Assembly: GCF_014648895.1 (NCBI RefSeq)
Contig: NZ_BMRZ01000007.1
Coordinates: 124,001 to 188,000 of the forward strand
From: Streptomyces tanashiensis
Lineage (GTDB): Bacteria > Actinomycetota > Actinomycetes > Streptomycetales > Streptomycetaceae
Length of the DNA: 64,000 nucleotides
Direction: 5' to 3'
Part shown: one piece after another, positions 7,826 through 15,638 of the stretch
Layout: each line of letters starts with the position of its first letter
Numbering within the stretch: position 1 is the stretch's first letter
Made by a program: the position numbers and the translations under genes
Notes under the pieces: generated by a model
Databases searched by the model: none
What the model was told of the DNA's origin: nothing
The model's input: the letters and a program-made list of their open reading frames with translations, nothing else

Positions 7826-9538
7826 TCAGAGGCGGGAGATCTCGTCCACCAGGTCGTCCAGACCCAGCGGGCCCTGGGAGAGCGCCGCCATGTGCCAGGC
7901 CTTCGCGTCGAACGCCTCGCCGTGCGCCGCCCGCGCGTTGGCGCGGCCGAGCAGCCAGGCGCGTTCGCCCAGCTTGTAGCCGATGGCCTGGCCCGGCATC
8001 GACAGATAGCGGGTCATCTCGCTCTCCACGAACGACGGCGGGCGGCTGCTGTGCAGCTGGAAGAACTCCTGGGCGAGCTCCGGCGTCCACCGCTCGCCCG
8101 GATGGAAGGGCGACTCCGCGGGGATCTCCAGGCCGAGGTGCATGCCGATGTCCACGATCACCCGGCACGCGCGCATCATCTGGCCGTCGAGGTAGCCGAG
8201 GCGCCGCTCCGCGTCGGGCAGGAAGCCCAGCTCGTCCATCAGGCGCTCCGCGTACAGCGCCCAGCCCTCCGAGTTCGCGCTGACCTTGCCGATGGTCGCC
8301 TGGTAGCGCGAGAGCCGGTCGGCGACGTGCACCCACTGCGCGAGCTGGAGGTGATGGCCGGGCACGCCCTCGTGGTACCAGGTCGACACCAGGTCGTACA
8401 CCGGGAAGCGGGTCGTGCCGTCGACGGGCAGCCAGGTGCGGCCGGGGCGCGAGAAGTCCTCGGACGGACCGGTGTAGTACGGCGCGGCGGCGCCGCCCGG
8501 CGGGGCGATCCGGGACTCCACCCGCCGTACGCGGTCGGCGAGTTCGAAGTGAAGGCCGTCGAGCGCCTCGATGGCCTCGTCCATGAGCTCCTGGAGCCAG
8601 ACCCGGACCTCCTCCACGCCCTCGATGTGCGTGCCGTGCTCGTCGAGGTGGGCGAGCGCCTCCCAGGGGCCCGCGCCCGGCAGGATCCGCTCGGCCTCGG
8701 TCCTCATCTCGCCGAGGAGACGGTGGTACTCGGTCCAGCCGTACGCGTACGCCTGGTCGAGGTCCAGGTCGGTGCCGTTGAAGAAGCGGGTCCAGCGCTG
8801 GTAGCGCTCGCGACCCACCGTGTTCGGCGCGCCGGCGACGGCCGGCGCGTACACGTCCCGCATCCAGTCCCGCAGCGCCTCGACGGCCGCGGTGGCCCCC
8901 TTCGCTGCCGCCGCGAGCTCGGTCCTCAGCTCCTCCGGGAGCGTGGCCGGGCCGGCGGCGGCGAACTCCTCGAACCAGCCCGGCCCCCCGCCCGCCCCGC
9001 CCGCCCACTCGGTGAGCTGCTCGACGAAGGTGGCGGTGGGGCGCGGCCCGCCGTGGAGCTTGCGCTCCAGGCCCAGCGCGAGCGCGGCGCGGTACCCCTC
9101 GAACGCGTCCGGGACCGCGCGCAACCGGGCGGCGACCGCCGTCCAGTCCTCCTCGGTCTCCGTCGGCATCACGGTGAAGACGATGCGGACGCTGTGCGCG
9201 GGCGAGCGCATGTTGCTGACCGTGCAGAGGTTCTCCTCGGCCTCGTGCATGGCGAGTTCCGCCGTCAGCCGCTCCCGCAGCAGCCGGGCACAGCGCCGCT
9301 CGGCATCGCTGTCCGCACCCGGAGTCCGCTCCGCATCGTCGAGCCGGGCGAGCGTGCGGCGGGCGAGCTCGGCCACCGCCCGCTGCCCGGCGGGCGAGAA
9401 GTCCGGCAGCCGTCCGGCGCTCTCCTTGACTCCCAGGTACGTACCGGTGATCGGGTCGAGGGCGATGAGTGCGTCGACGTGGTCGTCGGCGACCTGGCGG
9501 GGCAGCGGGCTGCTGGAAGTGTCTGGCATGGGGGTCAT
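7826..9538 (-). CDS. DUF885 family protein (putative metallopeptidase-like)
   Basis: A protein of about 570 residues with the DUF885 fold, distantly related to M2/M32-type zinc peptidases. The diagnostic HEGVPGHHLQLAQ motif (HExxxPGHHxQ) lies around nt 8340-8390 and probably binds the metal. Further conserved blocks are SEGWALYAERLMDELGF and PGQAIGYKLG near the C-terminus. No signal peptide is seen, so it is probably cytoplasmic. The ATG at 9538 is preferred, with GGAG 8 nt upstream; ATG 9529 and GTG 9565 are alternatives. It sits between two Lrp/AsnC regulators. Activity is unproven for most of the family. Confidence 0.85.
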   Translation of the reverse strand: MTPMPDTSSSPLPRQVADDHVDALIALDPITGTYLGVKESAGRLPDFSPAGQRAVAELARRTLARLDDAERTPGADSDAERRCARLLRERLTAELAMHEAEENLCTVSNMRSPAHSVRIVFTVMPTETEEDWTAVAARLRAVPDAFEGYRAALALGLERKLHGGPRPTATFVEQLTEWAGGAGGGPGWFEEFAAAGPATLPEELRTELAAAAKGATAAVEALRDWMRDVYAPAVAGAPNTVGRERYQRWTRFFNGTDLDLDQAYAYGWTEYHRLLGEMRTEAERILPGAGPWEALAHLDEHGTHIEGVEEVRVWLQELMDEAIEALDGLHFELADRVRRVESRIAPPGGAAAPYYTGPSEDFSRPGRTWLPVDGTTRFPVYDLVSTWYHEGVPGHHLQLAQWVHVADRLSRYQATIGKVSANSEGWALYAERLMDELGFLPDAERRLGYLDGQMMRACRVIVDIGMHLGLEIPAESPFHPGERWTPELAQEFFQLHSSRPPSFVESEMTRYLSMPGQAIGYKLGERAWLLGRANARAAHGEAFDAKAWHMAALSQGPLGLDDLVDEISRL

Positions 9539-9577
9539 CCTGGCGTCTCCGGCGAGCCGCGTCACCCACGTCCGGCC

Positions 9578-10075
9578 TCAGTCGGCTGACAAGGAAGGGC
9601 CGGGAGAGGGCGGCAGAAGAGGGCCGCACTCCCACTGCTGGAAGATCAGCCGGGTCTCCACGCGGGCCACCTCGCGGCGCGAGGTGAACTCGTCGAGGAC
9701 GAGACGCTGCAGGTCGGCGGGGTCCGCCACGGCCACGTGCACCAGGTAGTCGTCGGGCCCCGTGAGGTGGAAGAGCGCCCGGGACTCGGGCAGGGCGCGG
9801 ATCCGGTCGACGAACGGACCGATCAGTTCACGCCGGTGGGGGCGTACCTGGACGAGAAGGAGCGCTTCGAGCCCGCGCCCGAGTTTGGCCGGATCTAGTC
9901 GTAGCTGGTGTCCGAGGATCACGCCCGTGCGGCGCAGCCGCGCCACCCGGTCGAGGCAGGTGGAGGGTGCGACGCCGACCTCGGCGGCGAGTTCGCGGTA
10001 CGTGCTCCGGGCGTCGTTCTGCAGGAGGCGAAGAATGTGCAGATCGACCGCGTCCAGTACGACAGAATCGGCCAT
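9578..10075 (-). CDS. Lrp/AsnC-family transcriptional regulator, divergent from a PLP enzyme
   Basis: A 165-residue feast/famine regulator. The N-terminal HTH runs LDAVDLHILRLLQNDARSTYRELA with recognition helix APSTCLDRVARLRRTGV, and the RAM domain follows with HLTGPDDYLVHVAV. The start is supported by a TACGTT box 6 nt upstream. It is divergent, 59 bp apart, from a Cys/Met-metabolism PLP enzyme, a classic arrangement in which the Lrp protein senses an amino acid and controls its degradation. Two GGGAA-type repeats (TTCCCG twice) lie in the shared promoter. Confidence 0.92.
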   Translation of the reverse strand: MADSVVLDAVDLHILRLLQNDARSTYRELAAEVGVAPSTCLDRVARLRRTGVILGHQLRLDPAKLGRGLEALLLVQVRPHRRELIGPFVDRIRALPESRALFHLTGPDDYLVHVAVADPADLQRLVLDEFTSRREVARVETRLIFQQWECGPLLPPSPGPSLSAD

Positions 10076-10081
10076 CTGGCG

Positions 10082-10087
10082 AACGTA
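10082..10087 (-). promoter_or_regulatory. -10 box for leaderless lrp/asnC mRNA
   Basis: Minus-strand TACGTT, 6 nt, then the ATG at 10075. Just outside it the plus strand reads TTCCCGCTACTTCCCGG, two direct half-sites that could bind the regulator. Confidence 0.45.
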
Positions 10088-10134
10088 GCACGGCGATTTC
10101 CCGCTACTTCCCGGTATCCGTTCACAGTGCCGCC

Positions 10135-11358
10135 ATGGACGCCATGGATCACGGCCTCTCGGTCACCCCGAGGGCCCTTGCCACCGAAGCCGTGCACGCC
10201 GGCCGCGAAGACCTCGCCGGACTCGGGGTGCACGCCCCGCCGCTCGACCTGTCCACCACCTACCCCTCGTACGACGCCCGGGCCGAGGCCGCCCGGATCG
10301 ACGAGTTCGCCACCACCGGCGCCCGGCTCGACGGCCCGCCCGTCTACGCCCGGCTCGACAACCCGACGGTGGCCCGCTTCGAGGAGGCCCTCGCCCGCCT
10401 GGAGGGCGCCGAGGCCGGCGTCGCCTTCGCCAGCGGCATGGCCGCCCTCACCGCCGTGCTCCTCGCCCGGGCGAGCCAGGGCCTGCGCCACGTCGTCGCG
10501 GTCCGCCCGCTCTACGGCTGCAGCGACCACCTCCTCGACGCCGGGCTGCTCGGCACCGAGGTGACCTGGACCGACCCGGCGGGCATCGCCGACGCGATAC
10601 GGCCCGACACCGGGCTCGTCATGGTGGAGTCGCCCGCCAACCCGACCCTCGCCGAGGCCGACATCCGGGCCATCGCCCACTCCTGCGGCTCCGTCCCGCT
10701 CCTCGTCGACAACACCTTCGCCACGCCGGTGCTCCAGCGCCCCGTCGAGCTGGGCGCCCGCATCGTGCTGCACAGCGCGACCAAGTACCTGGGCGGCCAC
10801 GGCGACGTCATGGGCGGGATCGTCGCCTGCGACGAGGAGTTCGCCCGTACCCTCCGGCAGGTCCGCTTCGCCACCGGCGGAGTGCTCCACCCCCTCGCCG
10901 GCTACCTGCTGCTGCGCGGTCTCTCCACCCTCCCGGTACGGGTCAGGGCGGCGTCCTCCTCGGCGGCGGAGCTGGTCCGACGGCTCGCCACCGACCCCCG
11001 CATCGCCCGCGTGCACTACCCGCGGATCGGCGGCGCGATGATCGCCTTCGAGGTGTACGGGGACCCGCACGACGTCATCGCCGGGGTGCGCCTGATCACC
11101 CCGGCGGTCAGCCTCGGCAGCGTCGACACCCTCATCCAGCACCCGGCCTCCATCAGCCACCGGATCGTGGCCGAGGGAGACCGGCGCTCGGCGGGCGTCA
11201 GCGACCGGCTCCTCCGGATGTCCGTCGGTCTGGAGGACGTCGAGGACCTGTGGCGCGACCTGACCCAGGCGCTCAGCGCTCCGCCCGCCGGGCCCCTTCG
11301 TGCGGCTGCTCCTGGGTCCGAGCGGCCGGTCGCGGTGCCGGGGCCAGCCGCGCGGTGA
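10135..11358 (+). CDS. Cys/Met metabolism PLP-dependent enzyme (cystathionine/methionine gamma-lyase-like)
   Basis: A 407-residue fold-type I PLP enzyme of the trans-sulfuration family. It shows the N-terminal TEAVHAGRED, substrate loop PVYARLDNPTVARFEEALARLE, cofactor-binding ASGMAALTA, DNTFATP, and HSATKYLGGHGD with the PLP lysine at about residue 217. The C-terminal block ASISHR...LLRMSVGLED is typical of gamma-lyases and synthases. The divergent Lrp regulator suggests a catabolic lyase acting on methionine, cystathionine or a related amino acid; the exact substrate cannot be read. A Pro/Ala-rich tail of about 30 residues overlaps the convergent GNAT gene by 86 bp. Confidence 0.88.
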   Translation: MDAMDHGLSVTPRALATEAVHAGREDLAGLGVHAPPLDLSTTYPSYDARAEAARIDEFATTGARLDGPPVYARLDNPTVARFEEALARLEGAEAGVAFASGMAALTAVLLARASQGLRHVVAVRPLYGCSDHLLDAGLLGTEVTWTDPAGIADAIRPDTGLVMVESPANPTLAEADIRAIAHSCGSVPLLVDNTFATPVLQRPVELGARIVLHSATKYLGGHGDVMGGIVACDEEFARTLRQVRFATGGVLHPLAGYLLLRGLSTLPVRVRAASSSAAELVRRLATDPRIARVHYPRIGGAMIAFEVYGDPHDVIAGVRLITPAVSLGSVDTLIQHPASISHRIVAEGDRRSAGVSDRLLRMSVGLEDVEDLWRDLTQALSAPPAGPLRAAAPGSERPVAVPGPAAR

Positions 11359-12721
11359 TCACCAGGGTGCCCTCCTCGATCTGGTAGTCGAGGGGGAGGT
11401 TCAGCGCCCGCATCGCGGCCACCATCCCCGTGTTGGAGGACTGCGTCACGGCGTACACGCTGTCGCAGCCGGTCTCCTCGGCCATCGCCACCAGCCGGCC
11501 GAGGAGCTCGGAGCCGATGCCGCGCCGCTGCCAGTCGTCCTCGACCATCAGCGCGACCTCCGTCTCGTCGCCGTCCCAGAGCAGATGGCCGAGGGCGACG
11601 AGACGGCCCGAGGCCGTCTGGACGGCGAGGGTGCGGCCGAAGCGGGGGCTGAGCAGGTGGTCGAGGTAGCGGTCGGCGTCCCCGACCGGGCCGTGGTAGC
11701 GCAGGCCCAGGGTGCGGGCCGAGCAGCGGTCGTGCATGGCGCGCGCGGCGGCCAGGTCGCGCCGGTCGGCGCGGCGGACGGTGATCTCGTTCCCCTCGGG
11801 CAGGGTGAGGACGTCCTGGCTGCGCGGGACGCGGGGGCCGAGCCGTGCGTCGAGCTCGACGAGGGCGCGGGCCCGGGCGAACTCGGTCGGGGTGAAGGGC
11901 AGATGGGGCCGCTCGATGACGAGGGTGCCGCCGTGCGGGTCGCGCAGCCGCATCACGGTCTCCTCCAGGACGCCTTCGACCGGGGCCTGTTCGCCGGTGG
12001 GGCGGCCGGTCAGGGAGACGGCCGGCACGGAGTGGAGGGTGCAGCGGCCGAGGAGCTGGCGCAGCGCGAGCGGCAGTTCGGCCGCGTCGAGGGCGGTACG
12101 GGTGGCCAGGCCGAGGACCCGGGTGGGGGTGTCCACCAGGTCGTGGGCGTCGGCCCGCTCGGTCCAGGTGTCGCGGCCGCCGGCCGCCGCGGTCTCGCGG
12201 GCGAGGGCCTTCGCGGAGAGGTCTGCGGGGGCACGCAGCAGGAACTCGTCGACGGTGCCGTCGGCGAGCGGGTGGGTCTGGAGGGTGAGGATGTCCACGC
12301 CCAGACGGGCCAGGACCGTGCACAGCGCGGCGAGGCTGCCCGGGGTGTCCGCGACGGTGGTCCGCATCCGCCACAGCGTCGTCTCGACCGGCGGTCCGGA
12401 CTCCTCCTCCGTCTCCTTGTCGTTCCGCGTGGACCCGGCCGCGGCCGGGAGGTCCGCGGTGGGGCGCCCGCCGGTGGCACCGGCGGGCGGGGCATGACTG
12501 GCATGTCCGTGCCTCCGCGCCCACCAGGTGTGGAACGCGGCGGTGGCGACCAGCGCGATCGCCGAGAAGACCAGGAGGTAGGGGCCGTCGGGGCCCTTGG
12601 CGATGGTCTTGGCGATCGTGTCGGCCACCACCACGGCGGTGAACAGGGCGGCGAGCTCGATCAGGTCGTGCCGCCAGTGGTGCGGGCGGCGGGTGCTCTT
12701 CGAAGACGTCACATCGGTCAT
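11273..12721 (-). CDS. Membrane-anchored ACT-domain/GNAT acetyltransferase fusion
   Basis: A 482-residue multi-domain protein. Residues about 20-70 contain two hydrophobic helices (LIELAALFTAVVVADTIA and LLVFSAIALVATAAFHTW). A charged Pro/Gly linker leads to an ACT-like ligand-binding domain (RMRTTVADTPGSLAALCTVLARLGVDI). A middle region of unknown fold is followed by a C-terminal GNAT domain with the acetyl-CoA motif DWQRRGIGSELLGRLV and VAMAEETGCDSVYA. The architecture suggests acetylation tuned by a small ligand at the membrane, which is my inference. Its 3' end overlaps the convergent PLP gene. Confidence 0.8.
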   Translation of the reverse strand: MTDVTSSKSTRRPHHWRHDLIELAALFTAVVVADTIAKTIAKGPDGPYLLVFSAIALVATAAFHTWWARRHGHASHAPPAGATGGRPTADLPAAAGSTRNDKETEEESGPPVETTLWRMRTTVADTPGSLAALCTVLARLGVDILTLQTHPLADGTVDEFLLRAPADLSAKALARETAAAGGRDTWTERADAHDLVDTPTRVLGLATRTALDAAELPLALRQLLGRCTLHSVPAVSLTGRPTGEQAPVEGVLEETVMRLRDPHGGTLVIERPHLPFTPTEFARARALVELDARLGPRVPRSQDVLTLPEGNEITVRRADRRDLAAARAMHDRCSARTLGLRYHGPVGDADRYLDHLLSPRFGRTLAVQTASGRLVALGHLLWDGDETEVALMVEDDWQRRGIGSELLGRLVAMAEETGCDSVYAVTQSSNTGMVAAMRALNLPLDYQIEEGTLVITARLAPAPRPAARTQEQPHEGARRAER

Positions 12722-12747
12722 GGCTTCACTGTGACCCAGCGGTGTTG

Positions 12748-12757
12748 CGTGATCACG
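12748..12757. promoter_or_regulatory. CGTGATCACG palindrome upstream of the ACT-GNAT gene
   Basis: A 10-bp perfect palindrome within a 17-bp near-palindrome (GTT-G-CGTGATCACG-AAC), 27 bp before the start. Candidate operator of this gene. Confidence 0.35.
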
Positions 12758-12777
12758 AACGCTTTGTGACTGACGGG

Positions 12778-12801
12778 TTAAGCGCCGATCTGGCGGCTTA
12801 A
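12778..12801 (-). terminator. Stem-loop after the DUF6493 gene
   Basis: TTAAGCGCC, loop GATCT, GGCGGCTTAA with one bulged base, 22 bp past the DUF6493 stop. It has an A/T-rich base and could end that transcript before the ACT-GNAT gene. Confidence 0.4.
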
Positions 12802-12823
12802 AGGCCGATTCGGACCGGTTCTG

Positions 12824-15517
12824 TCAGAGACTGATCGACCCCTTGATGGAGTCCTGACCGGCCCCTTGGCGGAGTGCGCCCAGCAGCCGTCTGGCCTGCA
12901 CCATCAGCTGCGAGGAACCCCGTCCCGCGGCGAGCGCGCCGAGCCCGGCGACCTCGCCGCCGGCCCCGCACCGCTCCACGCAGTCGGCGGCGACCGCGAG
13001 GACCTCGCCGAGCCCCCGCACCGGTTGCGCCGGGGCGAGCAGCTCGGGAAGCATCCCCGCCAGCACCGCCCAGACCGTCCCGTACGCGCCCGTGGTGGCC
13101 GCCGTCCGGGCCGCGTCCGCCACGCGGTTCGGCTTCACCGACCCCTCCGCGACCAGCCGGGCCAGCTCCGTGCCGAGCCCACCGGCGTCCAGCTCGCCCC
13201 TCGCCGCCAGTACGAGGACGGCGTCCACCGCGCGCAGCCGGTCGTCCGCGTCCACACAGCCGAGACCGAACGCCAGGGCCAGCAGCACCGCCCGCCCGAC
13301 CGGACCGTCGGCCTCGGCCAGCGCGGTCAGCGGTTCGGTCGCGCCGCGCGAGTCCCCCTCGACAGAGGCCGCGAGGGTCGGCAGGAGACAGGCCGCGAAC
13401 ACCTCACGGTCGGCCGGCAGCACCGCGGCCCACTGCGCGCGGCTCTCGACCCAGTGGTGGCATCGGCGGGGGGTCGCCTCCAGGGCGCCGCCGAGCCACT
13501 GGAAGGCGGGCGGGAACTCCGCCCGCACCGCCGGACGCCCGCCCAGGTCGACCACGATCCGGTCGCTCGGCCAGAACCTCCGCGACGCCGGGTCCTCGTC
13601 CCGCCGGAGGAACCGCACGCCCGCCCCGACCGGACCGGCACCGGGCACGGCGCCGTCTCCTGCCGTCTCCGGCCGCAGCCAGTCGGCGAGCCTCCCTCCG
13701 GCCGGGGTGCCGAGCGCCGCCGCCTCCTCGGCCGCCCGTCCCGCCGACGGGTCGGCCCTCGCCACCCGGAGCAGCGCCTGCGCGAGATCGGACGGAGCCG
13801 GCTCGACACCCGCCTCCCGGTACTCCCGCAGCCGCTCCACCAGGACGAGCGGGTCGATCGCCCCGGTGTGCCGGGTCGGCGCCGCGAGGAGGAACGGCAG
13901 CGCGCCCGTGCCGACCAGACCGGCGGCCTCCCAGAGCCGGGCGTCGAGAACCCCCGACAGGGCCTGGTGGAGACAGCAGTCCGCGCCGGGCCCCTTCGTG
14001 CGGTGGAAGTCGACGAGCGCCGGGTTCAGCAGACCGAGAACACCCGCCAGCACCACATGGATCCCGTGGGCCTCGTGGGTGAAGTAGTGGGTCTGCTGCT
14101 CCCACCCGGCCGAGGGGAAGGCCGCACGGACGGCCTCCGCCACCGCCGCCCGGTCCCGGTGCGCGTGCCGCACCAGCCCGTCGAGCACCCGCTCGAACGC
14201 CACGGGCTCCTCCGAGAGCCCCTTCACCACCAGCTCCGCGACCAGTTCCTCGACGGTCGTCGCCGGGGGCGCGACCCGCTGTGCCTCCGGCACCGGCGGC
14301 AGGATCTCCTCGTACGGAAGGACCGCCTCGCGCGCCAGGTCCGCACCGAACAGCTCCTCGGCGGCCCGCCGGTGCGTCGGGCCCAGCAGCCCGGCCGCCT
14401 CGGCCAGCTCGCGCCGCACCCGCGCGTCCACCGCCGGCAGGTGCCGGCCGACCAGCGTGAGCGCCCGCTCCTGCACCTCCGTGTCCTCGTTCCCGAAGGC
14501 CTCCGTCACGGCGGGCAGCAGCTCCCCGGCCGCGCCGGGCTCCCGCGCCAGCACCTTGCCGACCAGCGCCAACTGGGCCCGTACGAGCTTCTTCTCGGTA
14601 CGGAAGAGAACACCGGACGTCATCTCGGCCAGCGCCCCGACCGGCAGCGTCCCCGCCGAGGCGAGCTCCACCAGGACGTCCTGGGCGTACCCGGCGACCG
14701 GCGACGGCGCGTCGGCCGCGATCCCGACCCAGTCCGGGATCCGCTCCCGCAGCTCCTCCGCGTCCGGCACGAGCAGCCGCACCATCTCCAGCGGAAGCCG
14801 CAGGTTCCGGACGGGGCCGCCGCGCAGCAGCCGGGAGACGCACACGTCCAGGATCCGCGCGCGGTCCAGAACCCCCTCCCCGACGAGGACCAGCAGCGCC
14901 GAGGGCCAGTGCCGCGCCGGCCGCCGGCCGACCGGCCGGGTCAGCGGCTCCGGTGCCTCCGCCATGCCGAGCGCGTGCGCCACGAGCGCCGGCGCCTGCG
15001 GGTCCTCCCGGAGCCGCTCCACGAGCCGGTCGTCGGTGATGTGCCAGGTCCACCCGGTGACGTAACCGTCGGTCGGGGGAACGGCGTACCCGGAGCGGAC
15101 GATCAGCCCGTGGAGCAGGGCGTAGCTGTGCTCCGCCACGGCCCGCCGCCCGGCGAGACGCCCCGCCAGATCCGCCGCCCACTCCGGGTCCCGGTCGCCC
15201 AGCGCCGCGAGGGCCAGGGGCTTGTCCTCCGCCCGGATCTGCAGGTCGCGCGCGCCGAGCCAGCTCGCGGCCGCCGCGGCCGTCGGCAGACAGCCGGCCC
15301 CCGCCACGTACAGCGCACCGCGGATGCGGTCCGGTACGTGCGGAGGTGTCGCCCACTTCCCGGCGCGCACCTCGGCGCGCAGTGCCTTCAGCCGGACGAG
15401 CGCGGCCTCGCGCGCGGCGGCGTCCAGTGGTTCCAGGAGCGCCGGCACCTCACCGGACTCACCGGCGCGCACCGCGGCGAGCAGCTTCTCGACACCGTTC
15501 TCCATCTCGTCCCCCAT
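12824..15517 (-). CDS. DUF6493 family protein, large helical-repeat protein
   Basis: A protein of about 897 residues, rich in Ala, Leu and Arg helices in a HEAT-like pattern, with no membrane segment or catalytic motif that I recognise. The N-terminus LLAAVRAGESGEVPALLEPLD and the block ALYVAGAGCLPTAAAAASWLGARDL match what I recall of the DUF6493 family of streptomycetes. Such genes are often beside SWIM zinc-finger and MoxR/VWA genes, but none is seen here. Start choice is open between ATG 15517 and ATG 15505, both with G-rich ribosome sites. A textbook damage-type promoter lies upstream, giving a leader of 75-90 nt. Confidence 0.75.
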   Translation of the reverse strand: MGDEMENGVEKLLAAVRAGESGEVPALLEPLDAAAREAALVRLKALRAEVRAGKWATPPHVPDRIRGALYVAGAGCLPTAAAAASWLGARDLQIRAEDKPLALAALGDRDPEWAADLAGRLAGRRAVAEHSYALLHGLIVRSGYAVPPTDGYVTGWTWHITDDRLVERLREDPQAPALVAHALGMAEAPEPLTRPVGRRPARHWPSALLVLVGEGVLDRARILDVCVSRLLRGGPVRNLRLPLEMVRLLVPDAEELRERIPDWVGIAADAPSPVAGYAQDVLVELASAGTLPVGALAEMTSGVLFRTEKKLVRAQLALVGKVLAREPGAAGELLPAVTEAFGNEDTEVQERALTLVGRHLPAVDARVRRELAEAAGLLGPTHRRAAEELFGADLAREAVLPYEEILPPVPEAQRVAPPATTVEELVAELVVKGLSEEPVAFERVLDGLVRHAHRDRAAVAEAVRAAFPSAGWEQQTHYFTHEAHGIHVVLAGVLGLLNPALVDFHRTKGPGADCCLHQALSGVLDARLWEAAGLVGTGALPFLLAAPTRHTGAIDPLVLVERLREYREAGVEPAPSDLAQALLRVARADPSAGRAAEEAAALGTPAGGRLADWLRPETAGDGAVPGAGPVGAGVRFLRRDEDPASRRFWPSDRIVVDLGGRPAVRAEFPPAFQWLGGALEATPRRCHHWVESRAQWAAVLPADREVFAACLLPTLAASVEGDSRGATEPLTALAEADGPVGRAVLLALAFGLGCVDADDRLRAVDAVLVLAARGELDAGGLGTELARLVAEGSVKPNRVADAARTAATTGAYGTVWAVLAGMLPELLAPAQPVRGLGEVLAVAADCVERCGAGGEVAGLGALAAGRGSSQLMVQARRLLGALRQGAGQDSIKGSISL

Positions 15518-15593
15518 CCCGCTCCCCACTCCCGCCGCCCCGCCCGCCGGGGCACCGGCGGACGGCGGCGAGCGCCGGTACGGATCGCGTCAT
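15459..15593 (-). CDS. Possible leaderless 44-codon upstream ORF
   Basis: An ATG sits exactly 7 nt after the TAACGT -10 box, so a leaderless transcript would begin with this start codon. It opens a 44-residue Arg/Gly-rich frame (MTRSVPALAAVRRC...) in another frame from the DUF6493 gene and ends about 45 nt inside it. It may be a leader peptide, a fortuitous frame, or a hint that the true N-terminus of the large protein is shifted by an indel. Confidence 0.25.
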   Translation of the reverse strand: MTRSVPALAAVRRCPGGRGGGSGERDGGRDGERCREAARRGARR

Positions 15594-15600
15594 GGGTACG

Positions 15601-15623
15601 ACGTTAGGCGCCCCCACTGACAA
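15601..15623 (-). promoter_or_regulatory. RecA-NDp / PafBC-type DNA-damage promoter
   Basis: On the minus strand TTGTCAGTG, 8 nt, TAACGT. This matches the published LexA-independent damage-promoter consensus tTGTCRGTG-N8-TANNNT of actinobacteria at every specified position. It drives the DUF6493 gene. Confidence 0.75.
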
Positions 15624-15638
15624 TCACCTGGGCAGGAG

